Origin: Lentilactobacillus sp. SPB1-3
GTDB taxonomy: Bacteria > Bacillota > Bacilli > Lactobacillales > Lactobacillaceae
DNA: 64,000 nt
Assembly: GCF_026913205.2 (NCBI RefSeq)
Contig: NZ_CP168151.1
Span: 248,001 to 312,000 of the forward strand
Direction of reading: 5' to 3'
Positions 8,353 through 17,334 of this stretch are shown one piece after another. Under the pieces are notes generated by a model. It was not told the origin of the DNA. It worked only from the letters and a program-made list of their open reading frames with translations, and did no database searches. The first letter of the stretch is position 1, and the number at the start of each line of letters is the position of its first letter. The translations under genes were made by a program, and so were the position numbers.

Positions 8353-9291
8353 ATGGCAAAGATAGTTGTTGCTTTAGGTGGAAATGCTATCCTTTCTAAG
8401 GATGCTTCCGCTGAGGCTCAAAGAAAAGCGGTCGAATCAACTGTTGAACAATTAGTTAGTTTCATTGAGAACGGTGATCAACTGATCATCACCCATGGTA
8501 ATGGACCTCAGGTTGGTAACTTATTATTGCAGCAAATTGCTGCTGATACGCCAGCCAATCCGGCAATGCCTTTAGATACTTGTGGTGCAATGACTCAAGG
8601 AAGCATTGGCTATTGGTTCCAAAACGCGATGAAGGAAGAGCTATCAAAGCGCGGAATTAATAAGGATGTTATGACGATTATTACTCAAACAATTGTTGAT
8701 GGTAATGATCCAGCATTTTCAAATCCTTCTAAACCAATTGGACCATTCTATGATGAAGCTGAGGTTGTTGATATCAAAGCTGATCATCCTGACTGGATTA
8801 TGATGGAAGACGCCGGTCGTGGTTACCGCCGGGTAGTTCCTTCACCAAAGCCAGTTGAAATTAATGAATACTCAGCAATCAAGACCGTGGTTGATGCTGG
8901 AATTGTTCCGATTGTATCAGGGGGCGGTGGCATACCCGTCGTTCGCGAAAATGGTAAATTAGTTGGTAAAGAAGCAGTTATTGATAAAGATTTTAGTGCT
9001 GCTAAAATTGCTGAGTTAATTGGAGCAGACAAGTTGATTATCTTAACATCTGCTGGTGGAGTATTTTATAACTTTGGTAAGCCTGATGCAGTTCAACTTC
9101 ATGATGTTGCTGCTAGTGAACTTGAAGAGCATATCGCTCAAAATGAGTTTGCAAAGGGTAGTATGTTACCAAAAGTTCAGGCTGCTGTTAACTTCGTTAA
9201 CCAAACTGGTAATCCAGCAGTTATTGGGGACCTTAAGGATGTCAAAGAGATCATTAAGGGAACTGAAGGAACAGTAATTAGAGCAAAATAA
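8353..9291 (+). CDS. aguC: Carbamate kinase
   Basis: A 312-residue amino-acid-kinase fold enzyme that uses carbamoyl phosphate from the carbamoyltransferase to make ATP from ADP, releasing CO2 and ammonia. Motifs: VVALGGNAIL at the N-terminus, THGNGPQVGNLL, IVSGGGGIPVV and KDFSAAKIAELIGADKLIILT. It follows aguA by 13 bases and is the last gene before a strong terminator. The pathway thus yields one ATP per agmatine and alkalinises the medium. An arginine deiminase paralogue (arcC) is possible in sequence terms, but the location decides for the agmatine pathway. Confidence 0.93.
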   Translation: MAKIVVALGGNAILSKDASAEAQRKAVESTVEQLVSFIENGDQLIITHGNGPQVGNLLLQQIAADTPANPAMPLDTCGAMTQGSIGYWFQNAMKEELSKRGINKDVMTIITQTIVDGNDPAFSNPSKPIGPFYDEAEVVDIKADHPDWIMMEDAGRGYRRVVPSPKPVEINEYSAIKTVVDAGIVPIVSGGGGIPVVRENGKLVGKEAVIDKDFSAAKIAELIGADKLIILTSAGGVFYNFGKPDAVQLHDVAASELEEHIAQNEFAKGSMLPKVQAAVNFVNQTGNPAVIGDLKDVKEIIKGTEGTVIRAK

Positions 9292-9314
9292 CAAAACCAA
9301 AAGAACCTTTTGAC

Positions 9315-9350
9315 AAAGAATCGGATTTTTTAATAAATTCGGTTCTTTTT
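9315..9350 (+). terminator. Terminator of the AgDI operon
   Basis: AAAGAATCGGATTT pairs over 14 positions (two G-U) with the stretch ending at 9348, followed by Ts. It separates aguC from the second deiminase homologue, which must have its own promoter in the gap to 9415 or rely on read-through. Confidence 0.85.
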
Positions 9351-9414
9351 GTATAAATATTCGTTTAATGTGCATTATTGATGTTACTATATTAATGATA
9401 ATGAGGTGGATAAT

Positions 9415-10503
9415 GTGAAGATTGAAGAGACAATTCCAAGCCAAGATAATTACAAGTTGTTACCTGAATGGTCTGCACACCATGAATCATATATGTTATG
9501 GCCAATGCGGCCAGATAATTGGCGCGAAGGTGGCAAGCCTGCTCAAAAAACATATGCAGAAATTGCAAAACAAATCAGTCGATTTGAACCAGTCACGATG
9601 TTGGTCAATCAATCCCAATATCTACATACAAAAAATGTCTTCGAGAATACGGATGTTAGAGTATTAGAAATGAGCTACAATGACGCCTTTTATAGAGATA
9701 TTGCCCCAACTTTTTTGAAAAATGGTGATAGTGTTCGAGCTGTTGATTGGGAATTCAATGCCTGGGGTGGATTATTTGATGGACTTTATTTTCCTTGGGA
9801 TCAAGACAATTTGGTTGCTAGAAAGATTTGTGATCTTAATCGCATCGATTATTATCACAACGACTTTGTTCTTGAGGGATGTGGCTTTGTCACGGATGGT
9901 CAAGGAACATTGATTTTGACTGAAGAGTCTGCTTTATCTGAAGGAAGAAATGGAATCGTTGATAAAAGTTCTGTTGAAAAATTATTGATGGACTACCTTG
10001 GAGTTAAAAAAATAATTTGGGTAGAACAGGGATATTACATGGATGAAACTAATGGGGACATCGATAACATGGTCCGGTTTATCAAACCAGGAGAGGTTGT
10101 ATTGACCTGGACTGATGACCAAAAAGATCCACAATATTATATTTCTCATCGTGCCCTAGAGACTTTGGAAAAAGAAACAGATGCTAATGGAAACAAATTC
10201 GTGATTCATAAAATTCAGATTCCTGCGCCAATGTACGCTACTGACGAAGAAAGCAATGGTGTTGATCCGGTTAATGGATTGCTTCCTAGATATGCTGGTG
10301 ATCGTTTAGTTGCTTCGTACGTCAATTTCTATTTGGTTAATGGAGCGGTCATTCTGCCGATTTTTAATGATGCGCAGGACGACATTGCCATCAAGAAATT
10401 TGGCGAATTATTTCCAGATCGAAAAATCATTCCGATTTATTGTCGAGAATTATTGCTTGGTGGAGGTAACATTCACTCGATTGTTGCTAGCATTCCAAGA
10501 TAA
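9415..10503 (+). CDS. Agmatine deiminase homologue lacking catalytic Cys and His
   Basis: A 362-residue full-length paralogue of AguA. GTG 9415 is chosen because GAGGTGG sits five bases upstream; GTG 9406 overlaps that site. The fold-defining segments are kept ([37 protein letters not shown]), but key residues are not: the catalytic His of DETNGHVDN is Asp215 (codon GAC, 10057-10059), the nucleophile Cys is Ser355 (TCG, 10477-10479), EGGSIHVDG reads EGCGFVTDG, and the Trp of DSWVRD is Phe. The frame is intact, so it is conserved as a protein but cannot use the known mechanism. It lies 10 bases before the RpiR regulator, with which it probably forms a transcript. A binding, sensing or regulatory role is inferred. 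Confidence 0.88.
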   Translation: MKIEETIPSQDNYKLLPEWSAHHESYMLWPMRPDNWREGGKPAQKTYAEIAKQISRFEPVTMLVNQSQYLHTKNVFENTDVRVLEMSYNDAFYRDIAPTFLKNGDSVRAVDWEFNAWGGLFDGLYFPWDQDNLVARKICDLNRIDYYHNDFVLEGCGFVTDGQGTLILTEESALSEGRNGIVDKSSVEKLLMDYLGVKKIIWVEQGYYMDETNGDIDNMVRFIKPGEVVLTWTDDQKDPQYYISHRALETLEKETDANGNKFVIHKIQIPAPMYATDEESNGVDPVNGLLPRYAGDRLVASYVNFYLVNGAVILPIFNDAQDDIAIKKFGELFPDRKIIPIYCRELLLGGGNIHSIVASIPR

Positions 10504-10513
10504 GGGGATCAGT

Positions 10514-11299
10514 ATGAACTTTTTTGAAATAATTAATCCAAATATCGAAAAATTAACTAAAAACGAATATGAAATTTTAGATTATGTGATTAAGCATATG
10601 AATGAAATTCATAACCAAAATATTCGTGAAGTGGCTGCAGCATGCTTTGTATCAACTACCACATTCTTACGTTTTGTTCGGAAAGTTGGTTTTTCTGGGT
10701 ACAGTGAATTTACTACAGTTATTAAATATACTGTGTTAAATGACCAGTCAAAACCCACTGAAACTGCTACATTTGATATGCAACAATCAGATTATCGTTC
10801 AGAATACTTAAAAAATATTGATGAAACAGTTCGAGTTTTAGATGATCATAAGCTAGATTCGTTGTGCCAATTGATGCTGAATAAGCCCAAAATATACATT
10901 TACGCCAAAGGTTTTAGTAAATACGCCGCAGAATACGTGGAATATCTGTATACTCTAGAAGGATTTTTGGTTATATTCCCCAAAAATTCTGATCAAAGAA
11001 AGCTTGCTTATCGGAATATTTCTAAGAATGACATTGTGTTTGTATTTAATTATTCCGGTAATGATCAAGAGTTAATTGGAATTATCCAAGTGATCAAGAG
11101 CCAATGTGATTTTGCATCTCTAGTATCAGTAACCGGCGCTAATAATAACAGTATTCAGAATCTGAGTGATTATAATTTGTATGTATTTTCCGATGAAATC
11201 AGTGATCGGAATGTCGATATTACTTCTCACGTCTCAATGATCGTCATTATGGAATTGTTATTATATCAATTTAGGGATTATCGAAAGAAGCAGGTATAG
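10514..11299 (+). CDS. RpiR-family transcription regulator (HTH plus SIS domain)
   Basis: A 261-residue regulator. ATG 10514 follows AAGGGG. Residues 1 to about 75 form an RpiR helix-turn-helix (LTKNEYEILDYVIKHM, REVAAACFVSTTTFLRFVRK). Residues about 125-255 form a SIS domain (KIYIYAKGFSKYAAEYVEY, DIVFVFNYSGNDQELIG), which in this family binds phosphosugars or other small effectors. It ends the agmatine region and is the only regulator there, so it is the likely controller of the agu genes; the effector is unknown. SIS domains do not usually bind agmatine, which makes the coupling with the dead deiminase notable. Confidence 0.88.
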   Translation: MNFFEIINPNIEKLTKNEYEILDYVIKHMNEIHNQNIREVAAACFVSTTTFLRFVRKVGFSGYSEFTTVIKYTVLNDQSKPTETATFDMQQSDYRSEYLKNIDETVRVLDDHKLDSLCQLMLNKPKIYIYAKGFSKYAAEYVEYLYTLEGFLVIFPKNSDQRKLAYRNISKNDIVFVFNYSGNDQELIGIIQVIKSQCDFASLVSVTGANNNSIQNLSDYNLYVFSDEISDRNVDITSHVSMIVIMELLLYQFRDYRKKQV

Positions 11300-11306
11300 C
11301 TTAGTG

Positions 11307-11348
11307 AAGCATATTATTCTAAATTAGATGAATATGCTTTTTTATTTT
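11307..11348 (+). terminator. Terminator after the RpiR gene
   Basis: AAGCATATT pairs with AATATGCTT around an AT-rich loop, followed by a T-rich run, eight bases after the stop codon. Confidence 0.8.
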
Positions 11349-11438
11349 CGAGATTTTCTATGAACGCAGATAGTGTTAATGCTATAGTTAAAGCAATTAT
11401 TTGATTGTTTTTACATAATATTGATTGGAGGTTTCCAC

Positions 11439-12200
11439 ATGACAACGAAACCAATTAAAATTAAAAACATCATTTTAGGCGAAGGTAGGCCTAAGATAGC
11501 AGTGCCAATTACTGGCAAAACGGAAACTGATATCATAAATCAAGCGCAAACCATAGTTACTAAGAAACCCGATATGGTTGAATGGCGCATTGATTTTTTT
11601 GAGGAAGTGACTAATGCTAGCAGGCTTCACGACGTTGGCGAGAAGTTAGCCCAGTACTTAAATGGGATTGCACTATTGGTTACTTTTAGAACGCAAACCG
11701 AGGGTGGCGAAATGTCGCTATCTGATGAACGGTACTTTGATGTCTGCCTAGAGTTGGCTAAGAGTAGGTTTGCGGATGCAGTTGATGTGGAAATGTTTCA
11801 TGACCCAGAGCCTGTGATGGCAGTGGTGGAAGAGGTACATCAAAATAATAAGGTGGTTGTGATGAGTAACCATAATTTTGATCAGACTCCAAGCGAAGCG
11901 GAAATTATTACTCGTTTGTCGGAAATGCAGGATTTAGGCGCAGATGTGTTAAAAATGGCGGTGATGCCTAGCAACGTTGATGATGTACTAACGTTATTAT
12001 CGGCGACGACTCATGCGCAAGCAGCACTTGTTCAACCAATCGTTACTATGGCAATGGGAGAATTGGGTAAGTTAACCAGAATCAGTGGTGAATTATTCGG
12101 TTCTGCACTTAGCTTTGCGACTGTTGATGAGGCTTCTGCTCCAGGTCAGATGAAGTTGGAGCGGGTGAAAAATGCATTAGATGATCTAAAGATAGAGTAG
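11439..12200 (+). CDS. aroD: Type I 3-dehydroquinate dehydratase
   Basis: A 253-residue (beta/alpha)8 enzyme that dehydrates 3-dehydroquinate to 3-dehydroshikimate in the shikimate pathway. ATG 11439 follows TTGGAGG at a normal distance; the earlier in-frame codon overlaps that site. Motifs: DMVEWRIDFFE, DAVDVEMF, VVMSNHNFDQTPS (general-base His), ADVLKMAVMP (Schiff-base Lys) and MAMGELGKLTRISG. It stands alone between terminated neighbours, without other aro genes, so it could serve either aromatic synthesis or use of quinate/shikimate. Confidence 0.93.
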   Translation: MTTKPIKIKNIILGEGRPKIAVPITGKTETDIINQAQTIVTKKPDMVEWRIDFFEEVTNASRLHDVGEKLAQYLNGIALLVTFRTQTEGGEMSLSDERYFDVCLELAKSRFADAVDVEMFHDPEPVMAVVEEVHQNNKVVVMSNHNFDQTPSEAEIITRLSEMQDLGADVLKMAVMPSNVDDVLTLLSATTHAQAALVQPIVTMAMGELGKLTRISGELFGSALSFATVDEASAPGQMKLERVKNALDDLKIE

Positions 12201-12355
12201 TCGCTTGAGGAGATTCATGACTTTTTTACGGCATTATAGTGATTAATCAACCCTAAATTGCAGATTGTGCCATCATTCTGTATGATGGAATATGGAAAAC
12301 TTCAAGTCGTGGATTTAAAAGCTAGCCAAATATTTGGTGCGTAAGGAATGTTAAT

Positions 12356-13600
12356 ATGATTAAAAACAAAGAGAATTTTGCCTTAGCCTTTTCAACTTTA
12401 ATACTTGGCGGGGTAGTTGGAATAGGTTCAGTTATTTTGGGCTTATTTTATGAACTGGTTGAAGGGATTTTTTTGCATTTTCACGAGACAACCTGGCAGC
12501 CAGTTTCTTGGTCATCAGGGCCAGTAACTAGAGCTACCTCATTGATAGTTGGCAGTATCATTGCCGCAGTCGTTTGGTGGATTGTCAGAACTAAGATGAA
12601 GCCTACTGTGTCGATCGGTAAAGAAATTGCCGGTGAAGAAATGCCATTCACGACAACATTGGTTCATGTTTTTACTCAAATTTTCTTCGTCGCAACTGGT
12701 GGCTCAGTTGGTCGTGAATTAGCACCTCGTGAACTGGGTGCTTTAGTTTCTCAGACATGGCAAAAGGGATTTGGTCGTTTGACTAATATCAAATTATCTG
12801 ATGATGATCGCAGATTGCTTATCGCTGCGGCAGCCGGAGCTGGGTTCGCAGGAGTCTACATAGCACCAATTACAGGAACGATGTTTAGTTTGGAATTGTT
12901 GTTGAAACGAGTTGATCAACGGGCCATCATTGTCAGTCTGACTATGTCGGTTGAAGCAATGTTAGTCGGCTCGCTTCTTAAGGGGTTCCATCCATATTAC
13001 GGCGTTGGCCATAATAATTTTTCTTTGATCAGTACTGTAGTTGTGATTGTATTAGGCCCTGTGTGTGGAATACTTGGGTCATTGTTTAGAAAAATGTTCC
13101 AATATGCTAATGCTCATCAAGTTAAAGATAGTCGGATACTTTGGCAATTACCTTTGGTTGGCCTTTTGACCGGATTAATTGCGATTTATTTCCCCGAAGT
13201 TATGGGAAACGGTCGTCCGTTAGCTCAAACTGCTTTTGCAGCGACTAATACCACGTTCATTCTACAGGTATTGCTGATTGGCGCTGTTATTAAGGCGGTT
13301 ATGACTGTCCTATCACTAAGAGCCGGTGCATCTGGTGGAACTTTGACACCTTCGATTGCAATTGGTGCCGTGGTAGGAGTTGCTTTTGGAATCTTAGTTC
13401 ATTATTTTGTACCAGGTATTCCAATCTGGGAAATCGGCTTGTTAGGGGCAGCATCCTTGCTTGCAGCCTCACAGCAAGCACCATTGATGGCGATGTTTAT
13501 GATATTCGAAGTTAGTCATTTGAATTATTCAGCGATTCTTCCGTTGGCTCTAGGTGTTTGTCTGTCAGTATATACGTCCAGATTCATTTTAAAAAAATAG
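12356..13600 (+). CDS. ClC-type chloride channel/transporter
   Basis: A 414-residue membrane protein with about ten hydrophobic stretches and the ClC landmarks: TGGSVGRELAPRELGAL (counterpart of the GREGP filter with the gating Glu), AAAGAGFAGVYIAP, and ASGGTLTPSIAIGAVVG (counterpart of GxFxP). It is shorter than animal channels and lacks CBS domains, as usual for bacterial members that exchange chloride or fluoride for protons. The filter variant GRELAP differs from that of E. coli ClcA, so ion preference is not certain. The gene is transcribed alone. Confidence 0.88.
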   Translation: MIKNKENFALAFSTLILGGVVGIGSVILGLFYELVEGIFLHFHETTWQPVSWSSGPVTRATSLIVGSIIAAVVWWIVRTKMKPTVSIGKEIAGEEMPFTTTLVHVFTQIFFVATGGSVGRELAPRELGALVSQTWQKGFGRLTNIKLSDDDRRLLIAAAAGAGFAGVYIAPITGTMFSLELLLKRVDQRAIIVSLTMSVEAMLVGSLLKGFHPYYGVGHNNFSLISTVVVIVLGPVCGILGSLFRKMFQYANAHQVKDSRILWQLPLVGLLTGLIAIYFPEVMGNGRPLAQTAFAATNTTFILQVLLIGAVIKAVMTVLSLRAGASGGTLTPSIAIGAVVGVAFGILVHYFVPGIPIWEIGLLGAASLLAASQQAPLMAMFMIFEVSHLNYSAILPLALGVCLSVYTSRFILKK

Positions 13601-13612
13601 CAGTATACGAAG

Positions 13613-13650
13613 AGAACTCCAATCAATCTTTGATTGGAGTTCTTTTTTTT
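13613..13650 (+). terminator. Terminator after the ClC gene
   Basis: AGAACTCCAATCAA pairs with TTGATTGGAGTTCT across a 4-base loop, followed by eight Ts. Confidence 0.92.
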
Positions 13651-13801
13651 TCATGGTAAATTTCAAAGTGATTTATGTGAATACATGATCAAAAAATATT
13701 TGTTATTATCCCGTGCTGATTGAGTATATTTCATGAATGTGAGTCAAGTATATCAGTGTACCAAGAAGCACTATAATATTTATTTATAGATTGGCAAAAA
13801 A

Positions 13802-13831
13802 TTGACTATAACGATTTGTGAAATGTATCAT
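13802..13831 (+). promoter_or_regulatory. Promoter of the fumC operon
   Basis: TTGACT (13802-13807) and TATCAT (13826-13831) are spaced by 18 bases. Transcription would start near 13838, which supports ATG 13874 rather than the in-frame codon at 13802 as the gene start. Confidence 0.6.
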
Positions 13832-13873
13832 TTGTCCATAATAAAGAAATCGCTCGAAAATGGAGGAGTCATC

Positions 13874-15256
13874 ATGACAGAATATCGTACTGAAGAAGAT
13901 ACATTAGGTCCAGTTCAAATCCCCGTAGACGCACTTTGGGGTGCCCAAACAGAACGTAGCCGCAACAACTTTCAAGCTGGTTCAAAGATGCCACTTGAAT
14001 TAATCAAAGCGTTGTTACAAATCAAAAAGGCTGCTGCTCAAGCCAATAAAGAAGAAAATACAATCGCTCCTGAAAAGGCTGACTTAATTATTGAAGCTAT
14101 CGATAAGTTATTAGCTCTTGATGATGAAGATATCCGCAAAGATTTTCCATTGGTAATTTACCAAACTGGTTCAGGAACTCAAACTAATATGAATACTAAC
14201 GAAGTGGTTGCTCATATGGCTGCTAAGATCAATCCTGAGATCGAAATTTTGCCTAATGATGACGTTAACCATGGTCAAAGTTCTAATGATATCTTCCCAA
14301 CGGCTATGAATATTACTGCAGCTGTTGCGGTTGAAAAATTAAAGGATGCAACCCAACATTTAATTGATGAATTAGATAAAAAACAAAAAGCATACTGGGA
14401 CGTTGTTAAAATTGGCCGTACCCATCTTCAAGATGCTGTTCCATTGACATTCGGCCAAGAAGTTAGTGGTTGGAAGAGTGCCTTAGAACATGATTTAGAA
14501 TACTTGAATGAATTAGCTCCAACCCTTCGTGAACTTGCAATGGGTGGAACTGCCGTTGGTACTGGTTTGAATGCTGCTCCTCATTTCTCAAAAATCATTG
14601 CTGAAAAGATGAGCGCTATTTACGGAATTGAATTCACTTCTGATTCAAACAAGTTCTACGGCCTTTCACATCACTCAGGTCTTAACGTTGTTCACGGTGC
14701 CTTTAAGACATTGGCCAGTGATTTGATGAAAATCGCTAACGATGTCCGTTTCTTAGGTAGTGGTCCTCGTGCCGGTTATGGTGAATTAAACTTGCCTGCA
14801 AACGAACCTGGTTCATCAATCATGCCTGGTAAAGTTAACCCAACTCAAGCCGAAGCAATTACTATGGCTGCCGCTCGAGTAATGGGTAACGATGTGACAG
14901 TTGATGTTGCATCAAGCCAAGGTAACTTTGAAATGAACGTTTATAAACCAGTATTGATCAGTGCCTTCTTAGAATCAGCTGAATTACTAGCTGGCACAGA
15001 AATCGGCTTTGCTGATCGGATGATCGCTGGGATGACTGTTAATGCAGAAAGAATGGCAGAATTAGTTGATAACTCATTGATGACTGTTACTGCATTGTCA
15101 CCACACATTGGTTACCACGAAAGTGCTGTAATTGCTCAACAAGCCCAAAAAGATGGTACTACTTTGAAAGAAGCAGCATTGAAGTCAGGCAAACTTACTG
15201 AAGAACAATTTGATGAGTGGGTTGTGCCAATCAACATGACTAATTACGATAAGTAA
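13874..15256 (+). CDS. fumC: Class II fumarate hydratase
   Basis: A 460-residue cytoplasmic enzyme interconverting L-malate and fumarate, normally a homotetramer. ATG 13874 follows TGGAGGAG. Motifs: SGSGTQTNMNTNEV, NHGQSSNDIFPTAMN, RTHLQDAVPLTFGQE and the fumarase/aspartase signature GSSIMPGKVNPTQ. It heads an operon with a fumarate-reductase-like flavoprotein 30 bases downstream, so its product fumarate is probably reduced to succinate, re-oxidising NAD(P)H in the incomplete reductive TCA branch of lactobacilli. Confidence 0.95.
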   Translation: MTEYRTEEDTLGPVQIPVDALWGAQTERSRNNFQAGSKMPLELIKALLQIKKAAAQANKEENTIAPEKADLIIEAIDKLLALDDEDIRKDFPLVIYQTGSGTQTNMNTNEVVAHMAAKINPEIEILPNDDVNHGQSSNDIFPTAMNITAAVAVEKLKDATQHLIDELDKKQKAYWDVVKIGRTHLQDAVPLTFGQEVSGWKSALEHDLEYLNELAPTLRELAMGGTAVGTGLNAAPHFSKIIAEKMSAIYGIEFTSDSNKFYGLSHHSGLNVVHGAFKTLASDLMKIANDVRFLGSGPRAGYGELNLPANEPGSSIMPGKVNPTQAEAITMAAARVMGNDVTVDVASSQGNFEMNVYKPVLISAFLESAELLAGTEIGFADRMIAGMTVNAERMAELVDNSLMTVTALSPHIGYHESAVIAQQAQKDGTTLKEAALKSGKLTEEQFDEWVVPINMTNYDK

Positions 15257-15286
15257 TCTTTAGGTTTATTAATTAGGAGACAAAAT

Positions 15287-16678
15287 ATGGCTGAAAAATT
15301 TAGATTTAAACTAACTGATGTTAGTGAATTGCAAGAAAGCTATGATCTAGTAGTGATTGGTTCCGGTGCTGCTGGAATGACTAGTGCGATTCAAGCAAAA
15401 GAATTGGGATTAAACCCAATCATCTTAGAAAAGATGGACAAGCTGGGTGGAAATTCTACCAGAGCTTCTTCAGGAATGAACGCTGCTGAAACGTTGGTTC
15501 AACTAAAACACCATGTCGTTGATAGTTTCCAAGAATTTTATGATGAAACATTCATCGGTGGCGGTAAGATGAACAACACTGAGTTGTTACGCTACTTTGC
15601 TGACCACGCAGCATTATCGATTGATTGGTTAGCTGATCATGATATTCATTTAGATGATATTACGATTACTGGTGGGATGAGTAAAATGAGAACTCATCGT
15701 CCAGCCACATTGGCCCCAATCGGTGCATTCTTAGTTACCGAATTGTTAAAGCAAGTCCAAAAGCTAGGTATTCCACTATTTGCCGGTACTAAAGTTACTG
15801 AGTTAGAAAAAGACGCTGATGGCAAAGTTTCTGGAATGAAGGTTATGGCAAACGGTGAACCTAAACACATTGCTACTAAAGCGATTGTATTGGCCGCTGG
15901 AGGATTCGGTGCAAATCAAGAAATGTTAGCTCAATATCGTCCAGACCTTAAGGGTTACAAGACTACTAACCAAGATGGTGCTACTGGTGATGGTATTCGT
16001 TTGGCTGAAAAGCTGGGAGCTAAAGTTGTGGACATGGATCAAATTCAAGTTCACCCAACTGTCCAACAAGATAATCCACACACTTACTTAATTGGTGAGG
16101 CTGTTCGTGGTGAAGGTGCAATTCTGGTCAACAAAGCTGGTAAGCGATTCGTTAATGAGTTAAACACACGAAAGGTAGTATCTAATGCCATCGATGATCT
16201 TAATGAAGGCGGAGCTTACCTGGTGTTTGGCCAAGAAGTTCGTGATCGTGCAAAAGCGATTGATTTTTATGATTCAGTTGGATTAGTTAAAAGTGGTAAC
16301 ACAATTGAAGAAGTGGCAAAAACAACTGGTTTGGATGCCGCACAATTAGTTAAGACAGTTGCTAGCTGGAACAAGGCAGTCGCCGACCATAACGATACTG
16401 AATTTGGCAGAACAACAGGAATGGACCGACCAATGGAACAAGGACCATTCTCTACTATTCATATCGCACCAGCCGTTCATTACACAATGGGTGGTGTGGG
16501 GATTAATAAAGAAACTGAAGTATTAACTGATGATGATCAAATCATCCCAGGTTTGTATGCCTGTGGCGAAATCGTCGGTGGACTTCATGGTAATAACCGA
16601 ATTGGTGGTAACTCGATTGCTGAAACAGTTATCTTTGGCCGCCAAGCAGGACAACAAGTATTTAATTACTTGAAGTAA
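15287..16678 (+). CDS. Soluble fumarate reductase-like FAD flavoprotein
   Basis: A 463-residue flavoprotein of the FrdA/flavocytochrome c family. The FAD site is VVIGSGAAGMTSAIQAKELG (about residues 21-40). Active-site features of fumarate reductases are present: HPTVQ, GEAVRGEGAILVN (proton-donor Arg) and GGLHGNNRIGGNSIAET (substrate-binding His and Arg). It has no FMN-binding or heme domain and no signal peptide, so electrons must come from a partner. The two FMN-reductase genes directly downstream are the obvious donors. Fumarate is the likely substrate because of fumC; urocanate or hydroxycinnamates (compare the lactobacillar Hcr enzymes) are alternatives. Confidence 0.88.
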   Translation: MAEKFRFKLTDVSELQESYDLVVIGSGAAGMTSAIQAKELGLNPIILEKMDKLGGNSTRASSGMNAAETLVQLKHHVVDSFQEFYDETFIGGGKMNNTELLRYFADHAALSIDWLADHDIHLDDITITGGMSKMRTHRPATLAPIGAFLVTELLKQVQKLGIPLFAGTKVTELEKDADGKVSGMKVMANGEPKHIATKAIVLAAGGFGANQEMLAQYRPDLKGYKTTNQDGATGDGIRLAEKLGAKVVDMDQIQVHPTVQQDNPHTYLIGEAVRGEGAILVNKAGKRFVNELNTRKVVSNAIDDLNEGGAYLVFGQEVRDRAKAIDFYDSVGLVKSGNTIEEVAKTTGLDAAQLVKTVASWNKAVADHNDTEFGRTTGMDRPMEQGPFSTIHIAPAVHYTMGGVGINKETEVLTDDDQIIPGLYACGEIVGGLHGNNRIGGNSIAETVIFGRQAGQQVFNYLK

Positions 16679-16695
16679 TAAGAAGGAAGTAAAAC

Positions 16696-17322
16696 ATGAA
16701 AAAAATCGTTGCGATTGTGGGGTCAAATGCTGACCGGTCAACGAATCGACAATTACTTGAATATATTAAAAATCGCTATGCTAGTCAGGCAAACATTGAA
16801 TTAATGGAAGTCAGGGGACTACCAATTTTTCAAAAGACTCGGGATATGGTTATTCCTGATCAAGCAAAAGAGATGGCAAAGAAAATCAAAGAAGCAGATG
16901 GGGTAATCATTGCCACACCTGAATGGGATCATAGTATTCCCGCAATTCTGTCTAGTGCATTAGCTTGGTTGTCATATGGGGTTCATCCATTTATGGATAA
17001 ACCTGTAATGATCACTGGTGCATCTTTTGGAGCTCTTGGTACATCCAGAGCTCAAGCACAGTTACGACAAATACTTGATTCACCTGAACTTCAAGCTCGT
17101 ATCATGCCAAGTTCAGAATTCTTATTAAGTCACTCACTTAACGCCTTTGATAAGGAAGGCCAATTATTAGATGATGACCAAAACAAACGATTAGATTCAA
17201 TTTTTAATGACTTTTTGATCTTCATTGATGCTGAAGCCAAGCTCAGTCATACTTATGCTGATGACTTAAGAAGACGTAATGAGATTGATGTTGACTACGG
17301 TACTGCTGAAGTCGGAAAGTAG
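16696..17322 (+). CDS. NAD(P)H-dependent FMN reductase
   Basis: A 208-residue flavodoxin-fold protein. IVAIVGSNADRSTNRQLL binds the FMN phosphate, and ATPEWDHSIPAILSSALAWL is the typical second segment of the NADPH-dependent FMN reductase family. It lies 17 bases after the fumarate-reductase-like gene and 12 bases before a longer paralogue whose first 180 residues resemble it. It probably passes electrons from NAD(P)H to the reductase system. No tail motifs are present in this copy. Confidence 0.88.
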   Translation: MKKIVAIVGSNADRSTNRQLLEYIKNRYASQANIELMEVRGLPIFQKTRDMVIPDQAKEMAKKIKEADGVIIATPEWDHSIPAILSSALAWLSYGVHPFMDKPVMITGASFGALGTSRAQAQLRQILDSPELQARIMPSSEFLLSHSLNAFDKEGQLLDDDQNKRLDSIFNDFLIFIDAEAKLSHTYADDLRRRNEIDVDYGTAEVGK

Positions 17323-17334
17323 GTGGGTGGAATT

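Noticed and set aside
15287-16678. Fumarate reductase flavoprotein as membrane quinol-linked FrdA
   Set aside because: No FrdB, FrdC or FrdD genes are present and the protein is shorter than FrdA; a soluble reductase with flavin donors fits better.
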